A program made the translations under genes and the position numbers. DNA of 64,000 bases from the IMG/VR virus record IMGVR_UViG_3300036719_002639, positions 16,171-80,170 of that record; one strand, 5' to 3'. Source of the DNA: a virus. The notes under the pieces are model-generated. The model saw nothing but the letters and a program-made list of their open reading frames with translations. It did not search any database and was not told where the DNA came from. Within the stretch, counting starts at the first letter, position 1; the number at the start of each line of letters is the position of its first letter. Positions 8,566 through 17,562 of the stretch are shown here, one piece after another.

Positions 8566-11465
8566 AATCCTAATCCTTTATGTAAAATATAATTTATTTG
8601 TCGCTCTATTAATTGGTTGTCACCATACCACACATCTAAACCACTATTATGTTCGCTCATTGTAGTGTATATGGAAGACCAATCTATTACGCCTTCGATT
8701 TGGATGTTACATGGTGTTGGGATATATTCATAATAACAGTAAAAACTTGGATCGTTTAATAAATAAGTTGATACATAATTGTAAAGATTACCGGATGTGT
8801 TAGGTACAATCTTTTCGTAATAATCTCTACCGTATTTATACTCTGCTAATACAGGAATACCTGCTGAAAGTATATAAGTATCAGAATCCAATGCATCTCC
8901 ACGATTTGAATCATGTTTATGTCCACAATTGCTACAATATCCCCAACTACCTCTATAATTCTCGGCACATTTACAATGATCGCCCCATAAAATTTTATGA
9001 TCAATACTTACAATATCCATCAAACGTTTTAACTCTGATGGTATCACAAAATTATAATCATCGATAGGAACATCAATAGATTGTGCAAGGGAATAAAGTT
9101 GGTTAATACCACAAACATCTACGTCTGCATTATTTGGTACAAAGTTTGCAATTCTTTCATAAAGTGCTCTACCCATACTCTTAGCAGATGTTTCTAATCC
9201 ACCAATCATGGTTCCGATATAGTTTTCAAAAAGATTGTAATCTTCATGTAAGGAGTCATTCAATGCATAGTCTCTGATTTGTGTTGTCACATCCCAAGAT
9301 TCATTGTATTTACGAAGATCATATCCAGTAAAACTATCAATATCAAATGGATCGCTTTCACCAGTGATATACATCTGTCTTGTTCTACCATATTTCTGTT
9401 GCCAGTTTAATCCTGTCCAGTCACCAAAAGCTTGTAATGATTTTTCATACGGATTAGCGATGTCATATTGACTAAAATCAGTTCCTACAATTTGATCAAT
9501 TCTGTTTGTAGATAAACTATATTGACTTACTGTTGTAAAATTTCCACTTAATACAAAAACTTTTGATTCCATTGAATTAATAACCCAAATACGATTGGAT
9601 GCATCAGCAGCAATACCTTCTAGAGCATTGTAATTCAACTGTCCATTATACCAATCAGGATTAGCCGAAATACCTATAGTAGATGTAGTAAGATTTCCTG
9701 TGGTTAAATTTAATCTATTAACTTTATTAAAATTACTTGTAAACCATAAATGATTATCATTATCAAGTGTTAAATATTCTGGATGATATGCTGGAATACT
9801 ACATAAGGGTGTTCCAATAGAATTGTATTTATTAACACATCCACCAGATGGTGAAGCATGATAGGTTAAAGTTATCCAAACAGAATTATCGGCATCTACA
9901 ATTATATCCATAGGATTCGAACTAATAGGTAAAGAAATTGATGTCAATGGTGTTCCATTTGTATCATACTTATAAAGATAAGAAGATAAAGTGTTTCCAT
10001 ATGTTACCCATATGTTATCATTTATATCAGTCTGAACCATTGTTGGCTTATAATCAGGATCAATACCAAATCCGTTGATTGGTGATGTCTGGTTGCCACT
10101 AGGATTGATCGTAAGTAATAGATTACCTGTTATACCATCAAACTTTAAAACGCTGGTAGAATCAAATAATGTCACCCAAAGTTTATTTGTAGAGTCTAAA
10201 CATATTCCAGCAGGTGTACATCCACCAGTTATACCATTTAATAAACTACTTGTATCACTTAAATCAATAGATGAAACTTGTATCCCTCTTGAATTGAATT
10301 TATAAAGTTTATCCAATTCTGCATCAGAACACCAAATATTAAAACAAGGATCAACTGCTATACCATATATACCACCAAAACCAGAAAGACTCATAACGTT
10401 TGGTCGTGTTTCTAAATATTCTGTATTATATTGATTATTAGTTCCGTTGATATTAAATCCGTCCAACCAACTAGTAATATTATTTACCATTGTTTGGTTG
10501 ATATATGGATAATAAATTTTATGTAATAATGCACTATTAGGATTTGATATCCAGATATAAGGCGTTTCTTTATAAGAACTATATAACACATTTGCTGCTG
10601 CTGTAATTGTTGTATTGAGCGTTACGGTATTTGACGTTACGATATTTCTTGAATATCCACCACGTTGATATCCTTTAGTATCAGTCTTTTGAAAATATGG
10701 ACCAACTAAATCATCAATAGTTACCCAAGTTTGTGAAGATACTGGAATAGTGGTAATACCAGAGCTTATTACCCCCATTTCAATACCTAACGCATTACTA
10801 GAAGGATAATCAAATAATGTTCCAATAGCATCAGTAGTACAACCAAATTCAGGATATTGGTCGTATACTAAATTAAAAACATTTGGGATATTTTGATTAA
10901 CCCAATATGTACTATCACTCATGGAATCAATACCATTACGTGTTATCTTAATTTCCGCAGGTGTTCCACCATTGATATAATAAGGTATCGGACAAATCAC
11001 TTTACTATTTGCATAAGATGGTACTGGTGAGTTACCGTCTTTAGATTCACTGTAAAGAGGTAAGCCTGATACTGATAAGGTGGCCCATAGAATAGCTGGT
11101 TCACCCATCTGACTACCAATATCATCGATATAATAATATTCAGCAAACCCTGTAACACCTATAAAATTAGTTCCGCTATAAATCGGTGTATCCGTGGTTG
11201 TAATTTGAGTTATTACATTCTGATTAATATCTAAAAACTTCCAACTAGGAACCAAATGACTCCATTTACCTTGTTCTGGATATGGTTTACTTTGACTATA
11301 CTGTGTATATAAATCAATAGTGTGAACTCCATTATCAGACGCAGATAAAGTTAATTTGAATGGATACTGTTGAAGTGTTCCAATCATACTTGGTGGTGGT
11401 ATAACGGCATATGATATTGCATACGGTATAGTAGCTGATGTATCTAAATAAAAGGTGTTGTCCAT
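8562..11465 (-). CDS. Baseplate/tail protein with NHL-type beta-propeller, 967 aa
   Basis: A structural protein placed directly after the gp6 homologue, where T4 has gp7. The middle third (about residues 350-640) contains successive propeller blades of NHL/Vgb type (GIAVDPCFNIWCSD, GICLDSTNKLWVTL, DIIVDADNSVWITL). The C-terminal part carries a zinc-ribbon-like segment near residue 830 (CKC, then CSNCGHKH). No membrane segments are seen. The start is preceded by a weak GGA site; the stop of gp6 lies 12 nt upstream. Whether the propeller binds sugar or other virion proteins cannot be told from sequence. Confidence 0.75.
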   Translation of the reverse strand: MDNTFYLDTSATIPYAISYAVIPPPSMIGTLQQYPFKLTLSASDNGVHTIDLYTQYSQSKPYPEQGKWSHLVPSWKFLDINQNVITQITTTDTPIYSGTNFIGVTGFAEYYYIDDIGSQMGEPAILWATLSVSGLPLYSESKDGNSPVPSYANSKVICPIPYYINGGTPAEIKITRNGIDSMSDSTYWVNQNIPNVFNLVYDQYPEFGCTTDAIGTLFDYPSSNALGIEMGVISSGITTIPVSSQTWVTIDDLVGPYFQKTDTKGYQRGGYSRNIVTSNTVTLNTTITAAANVLYSSYKETPYIWISNPNSALLHKIYYPYINQTMVNNITSWLDGFNINGTNNQYNTEYLETRPNVMSLSGFGGIYGIAVDPCFNIWCSDAELDKLYKFNSRGIQVSSIDLSDTSSLLNGITGGCTPAGICLDSTNKLWVTLFDSTSVLKFDGITGNLLLTINPSGNQTSPINGFGIDPDYKPTMVQTDINDNIWVTYGNTLSSYLYKYDTNGTPLTSISLPISSNPMDIIVDADNSVWITLTYHASPSGGCVNKYNSIGTPLCSIPAYHPEYLTLDNDNHLWFTSNFNKVNRLNLTTGNLTTSTIGISANPDWYNGQLNYNALEGIAADASNRIWVINSMESKVFVLSGNFTTVSQYSLSTNRIDQIVGTDFSQYDIANPYEKSLQAFGDWTGLNWQQKYGRTRQMYITGESDPFDIDSFTGYDLRKYNESWDVTTQIRDYALNDSLHEDYNLFENYIGTMIGGLETSAKSMGRALYERIANFVPNNADVDVCGINQLYSLAQSIDVPIDDYNFVIPSELKRLMDIVSIDHKILWGDHCKCAENYRGSWGYCSNCGHKHDSNRGDALDSDTYILSAGIPVLAEYKYGRDYYEKIVPNTSGNLYNYVSTYLLNDPSFYCYYEYIPTPCNIQIEGVIDWSSIYTTMSEHNSGLDVWYGDNQLIERQINYILHKGLGF

Positions 11466-11477
11466 ATTTTTCCAATC

Positions 11478-13310
11478 TTAGTATTCTACACTGTCATACT
11501 TAACTATAGTTGTTGATACGTTAATCTTATTTACAAAGCTTTCTTGATTATTTAAAAATGGGAATTGAAAATAATTTAATACTTGATTTTGTGAAATGAA
11601 ATTAATATCGTTTGTATAGATAGGATTCCATGTCAACATTGATAATCCTTCATATCTTGCATTAGAATCTGTTCTTGCTGTATAAAATGTCTCTACACCA
11701 TCAACAGATAATATCGAATTAGATAAATTATCAATATCTACAACTTGTCCTAAACGAGAATTTGTCGATGTAAAATAATTATAGAAGATATTATAGATAT
11801 CGGTCTTAATTGCCGATGCATCTCTACGACTATTGGGTTTTTTAATCACTAATAGTTGTGTATTATCTGTATCAGTTAACGCAGGTGTCACACCGCTATT
11901 GGCAATACCAATATCAAATGCCATATACACTGGATCGATTGTTATTGGCTCAGAAGTCAATACCTTCACATCCTGCATACTTCCTATAATTAACGATTTC
12001 AACGAAGGATTTAAATATGATAATGGATTTTTCGTATTAGTAATTACTTTAGGCACAATGAATAAGTATACATTATTAAAATTACAAGAATCTGCAAATA
12101 GTACTTGGTTAAACAAAACTCTACTTACATTATTAGGATTTGTGATACCAAGATCATAAAAATACTTCAAATAACTTGATAAATATGACCAATTGTTGAC
12201 AACTTTAACATCATGAATCAAATTACTGTAATTGGTTCGAACATAATTTTCAAAATCAGATTCAGTCACAAGTCTATACTGTGAACGGAAATTAGCGGGT
12301 GAACGACTTCTAATATCTTCTACCCCTTCGGATTCAGCGTAATAAGTTGATGATGAATTATTATCAAAGCTTAAATTCGTTATTTCATTTGGTGGTATAA
12401 TGGTTATAGCTTCAATAATAATGTCATTTAAAATAGCATCAAATTGTTCGCTACTATAAACAACCATTTTACCAGCTTTAAGTGCATTCACACCAACTTC
12501 ACCAGTTTTACCATCTGATTTTAAATAATATATAGCAACTTGATCACCAACATTCATCTTTTTGCCATTAATATCATTACCAAATTTAATTTCATAATGC
12601 ATTTTCTCGTTAAGACGAATTTCATACTTCTTATCAGTTGAATTTTCATTATAAAGATTGTTTGAACGATTCCATTCACTCCATTTATTATCGATAATAC
12701 TCTTAACATAAATGTTTATATTGAAATGATCAACAATGACATTATCACCTGGTAAAAGGTAAATGATTTCATTCTCGTCGCCAGTTGCCGTATAAATTGG
12801 ATACTCAATAAAGCGTCCTTGATAAAATATCTTAGATGTTGACATATCACTCAAAAATTCTGATCCAGTAGTAGAGTGATAAAAACTGATATCCTCTTTA
12901 AATGAATAAGATATCGAACCCAATGTCATGTATGAATATCTAGGAATGGTATAAAGTGCTACAGGCATAGCGTTTGTAGCTGTGCAAGTGAAACTTAATA
13001 CACTTGTTTGATAACCAATAGGGTTATATCCGATTAAAGTGGTTATTCTATTGATATTTTCGTACTTTTGTGATTCGCTAAACAAAGCTTCTGTACCAGT
13101 TCTGTTATTATAATAAACCATTGTGTTGTAATGATATGCTACGATATCAATAAGTTGAGAAATGTTGCTACCTTCATATAATTGATCGGTAAATATCCCA
13201 TTCTCTGTTAATCGTTGCTTCATAGCTGCCTTCATACCTAATGCATCGAAGGTTAAATAACCATCTTTAGGGAGTGGAAAATCGCCATTATTGTTTGTAA
13301 TCGTTGCCAT
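11478..13310 (-). CDS. 6: Baseplate wedge protein, T4 gp6-like (J family)
   Basis: Builds the inner baseplate wedge ring together with gp25, whose gene lies immediately upstream (1 nt between). At 610 aa it is close to T4 gp6 (about 660). The features expected of baseplate J-like proteins are visible: an N-terminal helical segment ending in YEGSNISQLIDIVAYHYN, a central beta-rich region, and the conserved block EGVEDIRSRSPANFRSQYR followed by LVTESDFENYVR. A Shine-Dalgarno AAGGAA precedes the ATG. The adjacent gp25 and the downstream wedge-size protein support the call. Confidence 0.88.
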   Translation of the reverse strand: MATITNNNGDFPLPKDGYLTFDALGMKAAMKQRLTENGIFTDQLYEGSNISQLIDIVAYHYNTMVYYNNRTGTEALFSESQKYENINRITTLIGYNPIGYQTSVLSFTCTATNAMPVALYTIPRYSYMTLGSISYSFKEDISFYHSTTGSEFLSDMSTSKIFYQGRFIEYPIYTATGDENEIIYLLPGDNVIVDHFNINIYVKSIIDNKWSEWNRSNNLYNENSTDKKYEIRLNEKMHYEIKFGNDINGKKMNVGDQVAIYYLKSDGKTGEVGVNALKAGKMVVYSSEQFDAILNDIIIEAITIIPPNEITNLSFDNNSSSTYYAESEGVEDIRSRSPANFRSQYRLVTESDFENYVRTNYSNLIHDVKVVNNWSYLSSYLKYFYDLGITNPNNVSRVLFNQVLFADSCNFNNVYLFIVPKVITNTKNPLSYLNPSLKSLIIGSMQDVKVLTSEPITIDPVYMAFDIGIANSGVTPALTDTDNTQLLVIKKPNSRRDASAIKTDIYNIFYNYFTSTNSRLGQVVDIDNLSNSILSVDGVETFYTARTDSNARYEGLSMLTWNPIYTNDINFISQNQVLNYFQFPFLNNQESFVNKINVSTTIVKYDSVEY

Positions 13311-13311
13311 A

Positions 13312-13809
13312 TTATGTGTTCCTTATCATTAAAATACCTTGACTTGTATATGTTCCTATGAGTTGAATACCTGTCTTCTTTAATGCTGGTATCGTGATAT
13401 AAACAGTCACATCATATTCATTTTCATCAGGTTTAGATTCAATTATAATCTGATCTACAGTAACTCGTGGTTCCCACTTGGTAATCGCATTATCAATCTC
13501 TGTACCAATCATATTTCCTGTACTGGTGGTTACTGGCATACCAACATATCTTAATAAATTACACCCAAAAGTCGGTATTAAAAAGCGTTGTCCAGCACGA
13601 GTATTCAAAATATTACTTAAAGCATTTCTTATGGCATATTCATCATAATCAACCACAATATCTTTACCATTAATACTTTTATATACGTTCTCGATACTGA
13701 TACCTCGATTACTTTGCATGATATCGAAGTGCATATCAGTATATGTGTATCCTTTACTAGTACTTAACGATGTCTTCTTTGACAATTCTGTTAATTTAAT
13801 TGAAGCCAT
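13312..13809 (-). CDS. 25: Baseplate wedge subunit, T4 gp25-like
   Basis: A lysozyme-like-fold baseplate protein that connects the wedge to the sheath initiation ring. At 165 aa it is slightly longer than T4 gp25 (132). The diagnostic core is AIRNALSNILNTRAGQRF followed by LIPTFGCNLLRYVG, the gp25 family signature in which a short loop precedes the FG pair. It begins the minus-strand baseplate operon, with an ATAAATAT late box and an AAGGAT Shine-Dalgarno upstream. Divergent late promoters separate it from the plus-strand gene at 13896. Confidence 0.9.
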   Translation of the reverse strand: MASIKLTELSKKTSLSTSKGYTYTDMHFDIMQSNRGISIENVYKSINGKDIVVDYDEYAIRNALSNILNTRAGQRFLIPTFGCNLLRYVGMPVTTSTGNMIGTEIDNAITKWEPRVTVDQIIIESKPDENEYDVTVYITIPALKKTGIQLIGTYTSQGILMIRNT

Positions 13810-13826
13810 AACATAATCCTTTACAA

Positions 13827-13834
13827 ATATTTAT
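13827..13834 (-). promoter_or_regulatory. Late promoter of the baseplate operon
   Basis: The minus strand reads ATAAATAT (GATAAATATT in context), 17 nt before the gp25-like ATG, leaving room for the AAGGAT ribosome site. Confidence 0.5.
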
Positions 13835-13862
13835 CGGATTAGTTGAAAATGTAAGCAAATTC

Positions 13863-13870
13863 TATAAATA
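13863..13870 (+). promoter_or_regulatory. T4-type late promoter
   Basis: TATAAATA on the plus strand, 25 nt before the ATG at 13896, with an AGGAGA ribosome site in between. It is divergent from the gp25 promoter. Confidence 0.7.
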
Positions 13871-13895
13871 ATTAAAAGCAATAGGAGAAATAAAT

Positions 13896-14465
13896 ATGTT
13901 TACAGATTTCAAATCAAAATTTAGTATGTTGTGTGAAGAGAACACTCTTCGTTATAAACAATCAGGTGTATTGTTTGGTGATTATTGCATTATTCGACCT
14001 GATGCACTTAAATCAGACTTTATGAAAGGTAAGCCTTCTAATTTCGTAGATAAAATTAAATCTATGATGAATTCAGATAAGCCTCTCAAGATTAGTGTAG
14101 TTAAATCAGTACGTCCAGAGAGTTCTAATGATCTTGCTGCTGGTGCTGGTGAGGCTTCTACTGGTACTATGGTGGATGTTATCACCTGTTTGACTCCTGC
14201 GACCTTTGTAGACCCTGTTACACTCCCTGTAGAGCTTATTGACGTAGTTATCCCTAATGATAACAATTGGAGTCCTGCTATGCCTGATAGTTGGAAACGT
14301 AAAGATGATTCACAAATTGAACCCATCCCTGTTACTGATGCTACAGGTGAGCTTGATCACCAAACTCAAGGTTCAAAACGTAAATTGGCTACCAAAGATA
14401 CAAAAGGTCTTGGTAAATCAGCCGTAGACGGTAAGAAATCAGCTAAAAAGGCTAAAGAGGACTAA
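13896..14465 (+). CDS. Putative late virion-associated protein, 189 aa
   Basis: Family not recognised. The N-terminus (MFTDFKSKFSMLCEEN) recalls the short amphipathic leader of the proteins at 19409 and 32709. The middle is Val/Pro/Thr-rich, with Pro repeats around TLPVELIDVVIPND, and the last 50 residues are strongly basic (KKSAKKAKED end), suggesting nucleic acid contact. It is driven by a consensus TATAAATA promoter with a strong AGGAG Shine-Dalgarno site, so late expression is likely. The stop is 4 nt before the next plus-strand gene. It could be an internal head or DNA-packaging accessory protein. Confidence 0.7.
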   Translation: MFTDFKSKFSMLCEENTLRYKQSGVLFGDYCIIRPDALKSDFMKGKPSNFVDKIKSMMNSDKPLKISVVKSVRPESSNDLAAGAGEASTGTMVDVITCLTPATFVDPVTLPVELIDVVIPNDNNWSPAMPDSWKRKDDSQIEPIPVTDATGELDHQTQGSKRKLATKDTKGLGKSAVDGKKSAKKAKED

Positions 14466-14469
14466 TAAA

Positions 14470-15069
14470 ATGCAATTTACATCATTATCTAATAAAGAAT
14501 CTGAAAAAATTTCTGATGCTTATGAACAAATCTTGAAAAAAGCTAAAGAAACACCAAAACCTGCTCCTAAAGACCCACCAAAACCTATTAAAGAGGGTAT
14601 CGATCCTCGTCAAGCTGATGGTGGCAAGGGAGATTATCTTAGAGACATGGCAAAAGATGATAAAGCTGATACAAGAAGAGAAAAAGCTTCTGCTATTCCT
14701 TTAGATCAACCTGCTGGTGTTGGTAGGGATCAAATTGCACGTATTGAAGCTGCAAGAGCCAAATTAAAGACATTAGCTGGTGCTTACAAAGAAGCAAAAC
14801 AGACAAATGCGCCTAATTTGATCAGTTTACGTAGCGAAGTTGTTGATACCATTGCTGATGTGTTTGAAGATATCGCCCAAGATGCTGTTAAACAGTTCGA
14901 AGGTGACAATCTTAAAACTACAAGAGGTAATTACGGTAAATACATGCAGTTCTTGTCTAATGAAAGCTTTAAGGGATTATATCTTCATGGTATTATCAAA
15001 GCCCTTAGAAAAGCTGGTGCTGGACAAGGGCTTAGTGACGCAACTCGTATTATAATGGGTAACTTCTAA
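14470..15069 (+). CDS. Hypothetical late protein, 199 aa
   Basis: Not recognised. It is mostly helical and charged, with a Lys/Pro-rich linker (TPKPAPKDPPKPIKEG) near residues 30-45. A C-terminal domain contains IADVFEDIAQDAVKQF. No Cys clusters or membrane segments. It follows the 189-aa gene by 4 nt and shares its late promoter, converging on the clamp loader gene with 1 nt between the stops. A virion or assembly role is likely from expression class only. Confidence 0.65.
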   Translation: MQFTSLSNKESEKISDAYEQILKKAKETPKPAPKDPPKPIKEGIDPRQADGGKGDYLRDMAKDDKADTRREKASAIPLDQPAGVGRDQIARIEAARAKLKTLAGAYKEAKQTNAPNLISLRSEVVDTIADVFEDIAQDAVKQFEGDNLKTTRGNYGKYMQFLSNESFKGLYLHGIIKALRKAGAGQGLSDATRIIMGNF

Positions 15070-15070
15070 G

Positions 15071-16024
15071 TTACTTATCTAATATTTGTTCAATCTTGAT
15101 AACACAGGCAAAGAAGTTAATCTCTTTATCGAGTACTGTTGCATCTGCACACATCGAATCAGATATTACTAATAAAACTATCTTCTTCTTCGTCATAGGT
15201 AAGTCTGCATCAGCATAAAATAAATCAAAAAGCTGTCTCAATAAGGCTTGATAATTACTATTGAATGCTGTTTCCTTTGCAATAACTGCTCCACGCATTT
15301 CAAAGATATCTTTCTTATTACGGATATAATCATAACAAGTCTTTGCCAATTGAGCAACTTCCTTGGTAAGATCGACTTCTGCGTAAATAAATTTACCAGT
15401 TATGGAAAATTTTTGAAGACTATTGATACCTGCACGTAAATCTGGATAACAATCATTGATTAATTTCTTAAAATTCTCTATTTGATCTTTATCAATTCTA
15501 ATCTTTTCTTCGTGTAATATTTTAATAAGACGATTACTATATTCTGAACGACTAGGTTGAATATAAAATGTTCCTGCCGAACAACGTGAACGAATGGCAT
15601 CACTAATTTTATTAATATTGTTAGCAGTTAATACAAATCTTGCATATTTTGCATATTCCTCAATTGAATTACGTAAAGCATCTTGACCTGCTGTAGAAAA
15701 CCCATCAAATTCGTCCAAAAAGACTACCTTAATACCACCATCAATACTTTTTGTTTGTATAAAATTAGTAATCTTACCACGAACAGTTTCAATACCTGAC
15801 TCGTCTGATGCATTAATATAAAGATATTGACAACCCAACAAATCATTTACAATGATATGACCTAATCGGGATTTCCCACCACCGGGTTCACCTACTAACA
15901 AAATATTAGGAATGTTTTTTGTTTTCTGTACATTTAAAAAATATTCTCGTACTTCTGGTGTAAGAATAATATCTTCAAATTTGTATGGTCTATATTTTAC
16001 TTCCCAAAGAATATCAAAGTTCAT
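15071..16024 (-). CDS. 44: Sliding clamp loader subunit, T4 gp44/RFC-small-like AAA+ ATPase
   Basis: Opens and loads the DNA polymerase clamp at primer-template junctions. At 317 aa it is the T4 gp44 size (319). Visible motifs: N-terminal LWEVKYRPYKFEDII (the 'WVEKYRP' box), Walker A GEPGGGKS, Walker B VVFLDEFDGF, sensor 1 FVLTANN, and the arginine-finger SRC box (IRSRCSAGTF). The start is preceded by GGAGAAAAATA and overlaps the upstream 62-aa gene by 4 nt (ATGA coupling). It is the last gene of a minus-strand operon starting near 19327. The small subunit gp62, clamp and polymerase are not in this window. Confidence 0.93.
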   Translation of the reverse strand: MNFDILWEVKYRPYKFEDIILTPEVREYFLNVQKTKNIPNILLVGEPGGGKSRLGHIIVNDLLGCQYLYINASDESGIETVRGKITNFIQTKSIDGGIKVVFLDEFDGFSTAGQDALRNSIEEYAKYARFVLTANNINKISDAIRSRCSAGTFYIQPSRSEYSNRLIKILHEEKIRIDKDQIENFKKLINDCYPDLRAGINSLQKFSITGKFIYAEVDLTKEVAQLAKTCYDYIRNKKDIFEMRGAVIAKETAFNSNYQALLRQLFDLFYADADLPMTKKKIVLLVISDSMCADATVLDKEINFFACVIKIEQILDK

Positions 16025-16209
16025 TTATTTTTCTCCATAAAATTTTCTGCACGTAAATGTTGTAAGCGTTGATCAAGATCATATATCACATACTTCTGAA
16101 AGTCAATGATTTTCTTTAATCTTTCTATTTCAAGTTTATCATTACATGACGCACACTCACATTTACGTGTAGGTTCATCTTTATCTTCCCAACCATGAAC
16201 GAAATCCAT
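16021..16209 (-). CDS. Small CxCxxC protein, 62 aa
   Basis: Function unknown. The N-terminal half has a compact Cys cluster (CECASC) and the C-terminal half is a predicted coiled coil (LEIERLKKIIDFQKYVIYDL). Translation is coupled to the clamp loader by a 4-nt overlap and to the upstream gene by close spacing. It could be a small replication accessory protein, but the sequence does not show this. Confidence 0.65.
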   Translation of the reverse strand: MDFVHGWEDKDEPTRKCECASCNDKLEIERLKKIIDFQKYVIYDLDQRLQHLRAENFMEKNK

Positions 16210-16210
16210 A

Positions 16211-16519
16211 TTATTCTCCTTGGTATTCTAGAGAACCTTCATTGATAGTATTACCATCCATATTGTAAAAATGATGAAGAATCATTTCACCGCTGTTAGC
16301 ATTACCCACTAAACATGCCCAAAATCTGGTGTTATCATCTTTATCACCAACTTTACGTTGCTTATCAGTACTGAAATATGACTTACCATATTTCTTAATC
16401 CAATTTTCAACACGTTCAGGTGCAGAGAAAATTCCGATAACATGTACTGTATCATTGGGAATCAATTTCCCAAGTTTCTTCATCTTACGACTCTCTAAAA
16501 CAAAATATTCCTTTTTCAT
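16211..16519 (-). CDS. Hypothetical protein, 102 aa
   Basis: The start is placed at the ATG at 16519 because AAAGGATT lies 6 nt upstream; an in-frame ATG 33 nt earlier lacks a ribosome site. The protein is a small alpha/beta fold with the basic stretch ESRKMKKLG. No family recognised. It lies between a small membrane protein gene and the CxCxxC gene in the gp44 operon. Confidence 0.65.
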   Translation of the reverse strand: MKKEYFVLESRKMKKLGKLIPNDTVHVIGIFSAPERVENWIKKYGKSYFSTDKQRKVGDKDDNTRFWACLVGNANSGEMILHHFYNMDGNTINEGSLEYQGE

Positions 16520-16521
16520 AA

Positions 16522-16710
16522 TTAATCCTTTATAATTTCTGTTACAGACCAATGTAAAATAATAGTTATTAATCCGCTAATAAGAAAAGAACTAATAACT
16601 ATTAAAACTGCGTATACTAACGCAAACATAAAACTAAGTGCTAGTGTTAATCCCGATAATAATAAAACTCCTAAAATTACTAAATTAATATATGCAATTT
16701 TCTTTCTCAT
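16522..16710 (-). CDS. Small two-helix membrane protein, 62 aa
   Basis: The start at 16710 has AAGGGTTTA upstream, so the longer frame from 16767 is not used. After a basic N-terminus (MRKK) there are two hydrophobic segments (INLVILGVLLLSGLTLAL and the VLIVISSFLISGLITIIL region), i.e. two membrane helices separated by a short turn. It could be an inner-membrane accessory such as a superinfection or lysis modulator. No family recognised. Confidence 0.65.
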   Translation of the reverse strand: MRKKIAYINLVILGVLLLSGLTLALSFMFALVYAVLIVISSFLISGLITIILHWSVTEIIKD

Positions 16711-16711
16711 A

Positions 16712-17287
16712 TTAAACCCTTTCAATAAAATGTCTCCACGACTGACAAGGATGATTCTGCCATACAACGGAAGTCAAAGGATTAATCCATCTTGGCTTAC
16801 GTGGTTGTATAATCAACTTCATACCTGCTTCTTGTGGGGTTCTGTTAGCCTTCTTCTGATTACAACCCATACAAGCTGGAACAGTATTATCCCATGTACT
16901 CTTACCACCTCTAGAGCGTGGCATAACATGCTCGATCTGTAATTCCTTTTCAGTAAAAACTTTACCACAATATAAACACTTCATCTTATATGTCTTGAAT
17001 AAATTCTCTCTGCTATATTTAACCTCTCTGTCGGGTAATCTGTCATACTTTGTAAGTACAATGATTTCAGGAACAGCAATAGGACATCTAACAGTCTTAA
17101 TCTTAGCATAATCTTCTGCATTTGATATAGAGAAGTTAATCCAATCTTCATAAGCATATCCAACATAGTCTCTATCTAAAGCGTGTGCATGATCCTTATA
17201 AAGTAATGTAATACCTTTAGGCCAATCAACAACATGTGTTGGAGTATAAGCTTTATTTAACACTAAAATATTATGTTTACTTTTCAT
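16712..17287 (-). CDS. HNH endonuclease, 191 aa
   Basis: The N-terminal domain (residues 1-90) begins HNILVLNKAYTPTHVVDW, typical of the bacterial/phage HNH subfamily that has this N-terminal extension. The nuclease core has CLYCGK, then LQIEHVMPRSRGGKSTWDN (His and Asn of the HNH fold) and CMGCNQKKANRTP, so both zinc CxxC pairs are present. The start at 17287 lies inside the last codons of the upstream gene (translational coupling). It differs from the four short zinc-finger HNH paralogues elsewhere. It may be a stand-alone endonuclease acting on host or competing phage DNA. Confidence 0.88.
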   Translation of the reverse strand: MKSKHNILVLNKAYTPTHVVDWPKGITLLYKDHAHALDRDYVGYAYEDWINFSISNAEDYAKIKTVRCPIAVPEIIVLTKYDRLPDREVKYSRENLFKTYKMKCLYCGKVFTEKELQIEHVMPRSRGGKSTWDNTVPACMGCNQKKANRTPQEAGMKLIIQPRKPRWINPLTSVVWQNHPCQSWRHFIERV

Positions 17288-17522
17288 CTTTAAATCCAAT
17301 CCCAATTTTATCTATTTTTTTATTAACTACTAAATCTTCTTCTCTTAATACCATTGTTTTAAATTCTGGCCCAAACCAATATAAAATTTCATATGTTACA
17401 TTGAATTTATAAATGTTAATAGCATTTATTTTCCCATGCATAGGCACTTGCTTCGGATCACCGAAAGATACTAATGTACCTATCGGTAACACTTTTCTTG
17501 TTTCCTCAGTTAGTTTCTTCAT
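17277..17522 (-). CDS. Hypothetical protein, 81 aa
   Basis: A small beta-rich protein with VLPIGTLVSFGDPKQVPMHG in the N-terminal half, an SH3- or KOW-like pattern. It has its own host-type promoter inside the 3' end of the radical SAM gene. Its end overlaps the HNH start by 11 nt. Function unknown. Confidence 0.6.
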   Translation of the reverse strand: MKKLTEETRKVLPIGTLVSFGDPKQVPMHGKINAINIYKFNVTYEILYWFGPEFKTMVLREEDLVVNKKIDKIGIGFKDEK

Positions 17523-17533
17523 ATGTTGTAAAT

Positions 17534-17562
17534 ACTATATTATGCAATCTCAGTATTGTCAA
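17534..17562 (-). promoter_or_regulatory. Host-type (sigma70) promoter
   Basis: Minus strand: -35 TTGACA (17557-17562), 17-nt spacer, -10 TATAGT (17534-17539), 11 nt before the ATG at 17522. It sits over the 3' end of the radical SAM gene. Confidence 0.6.
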
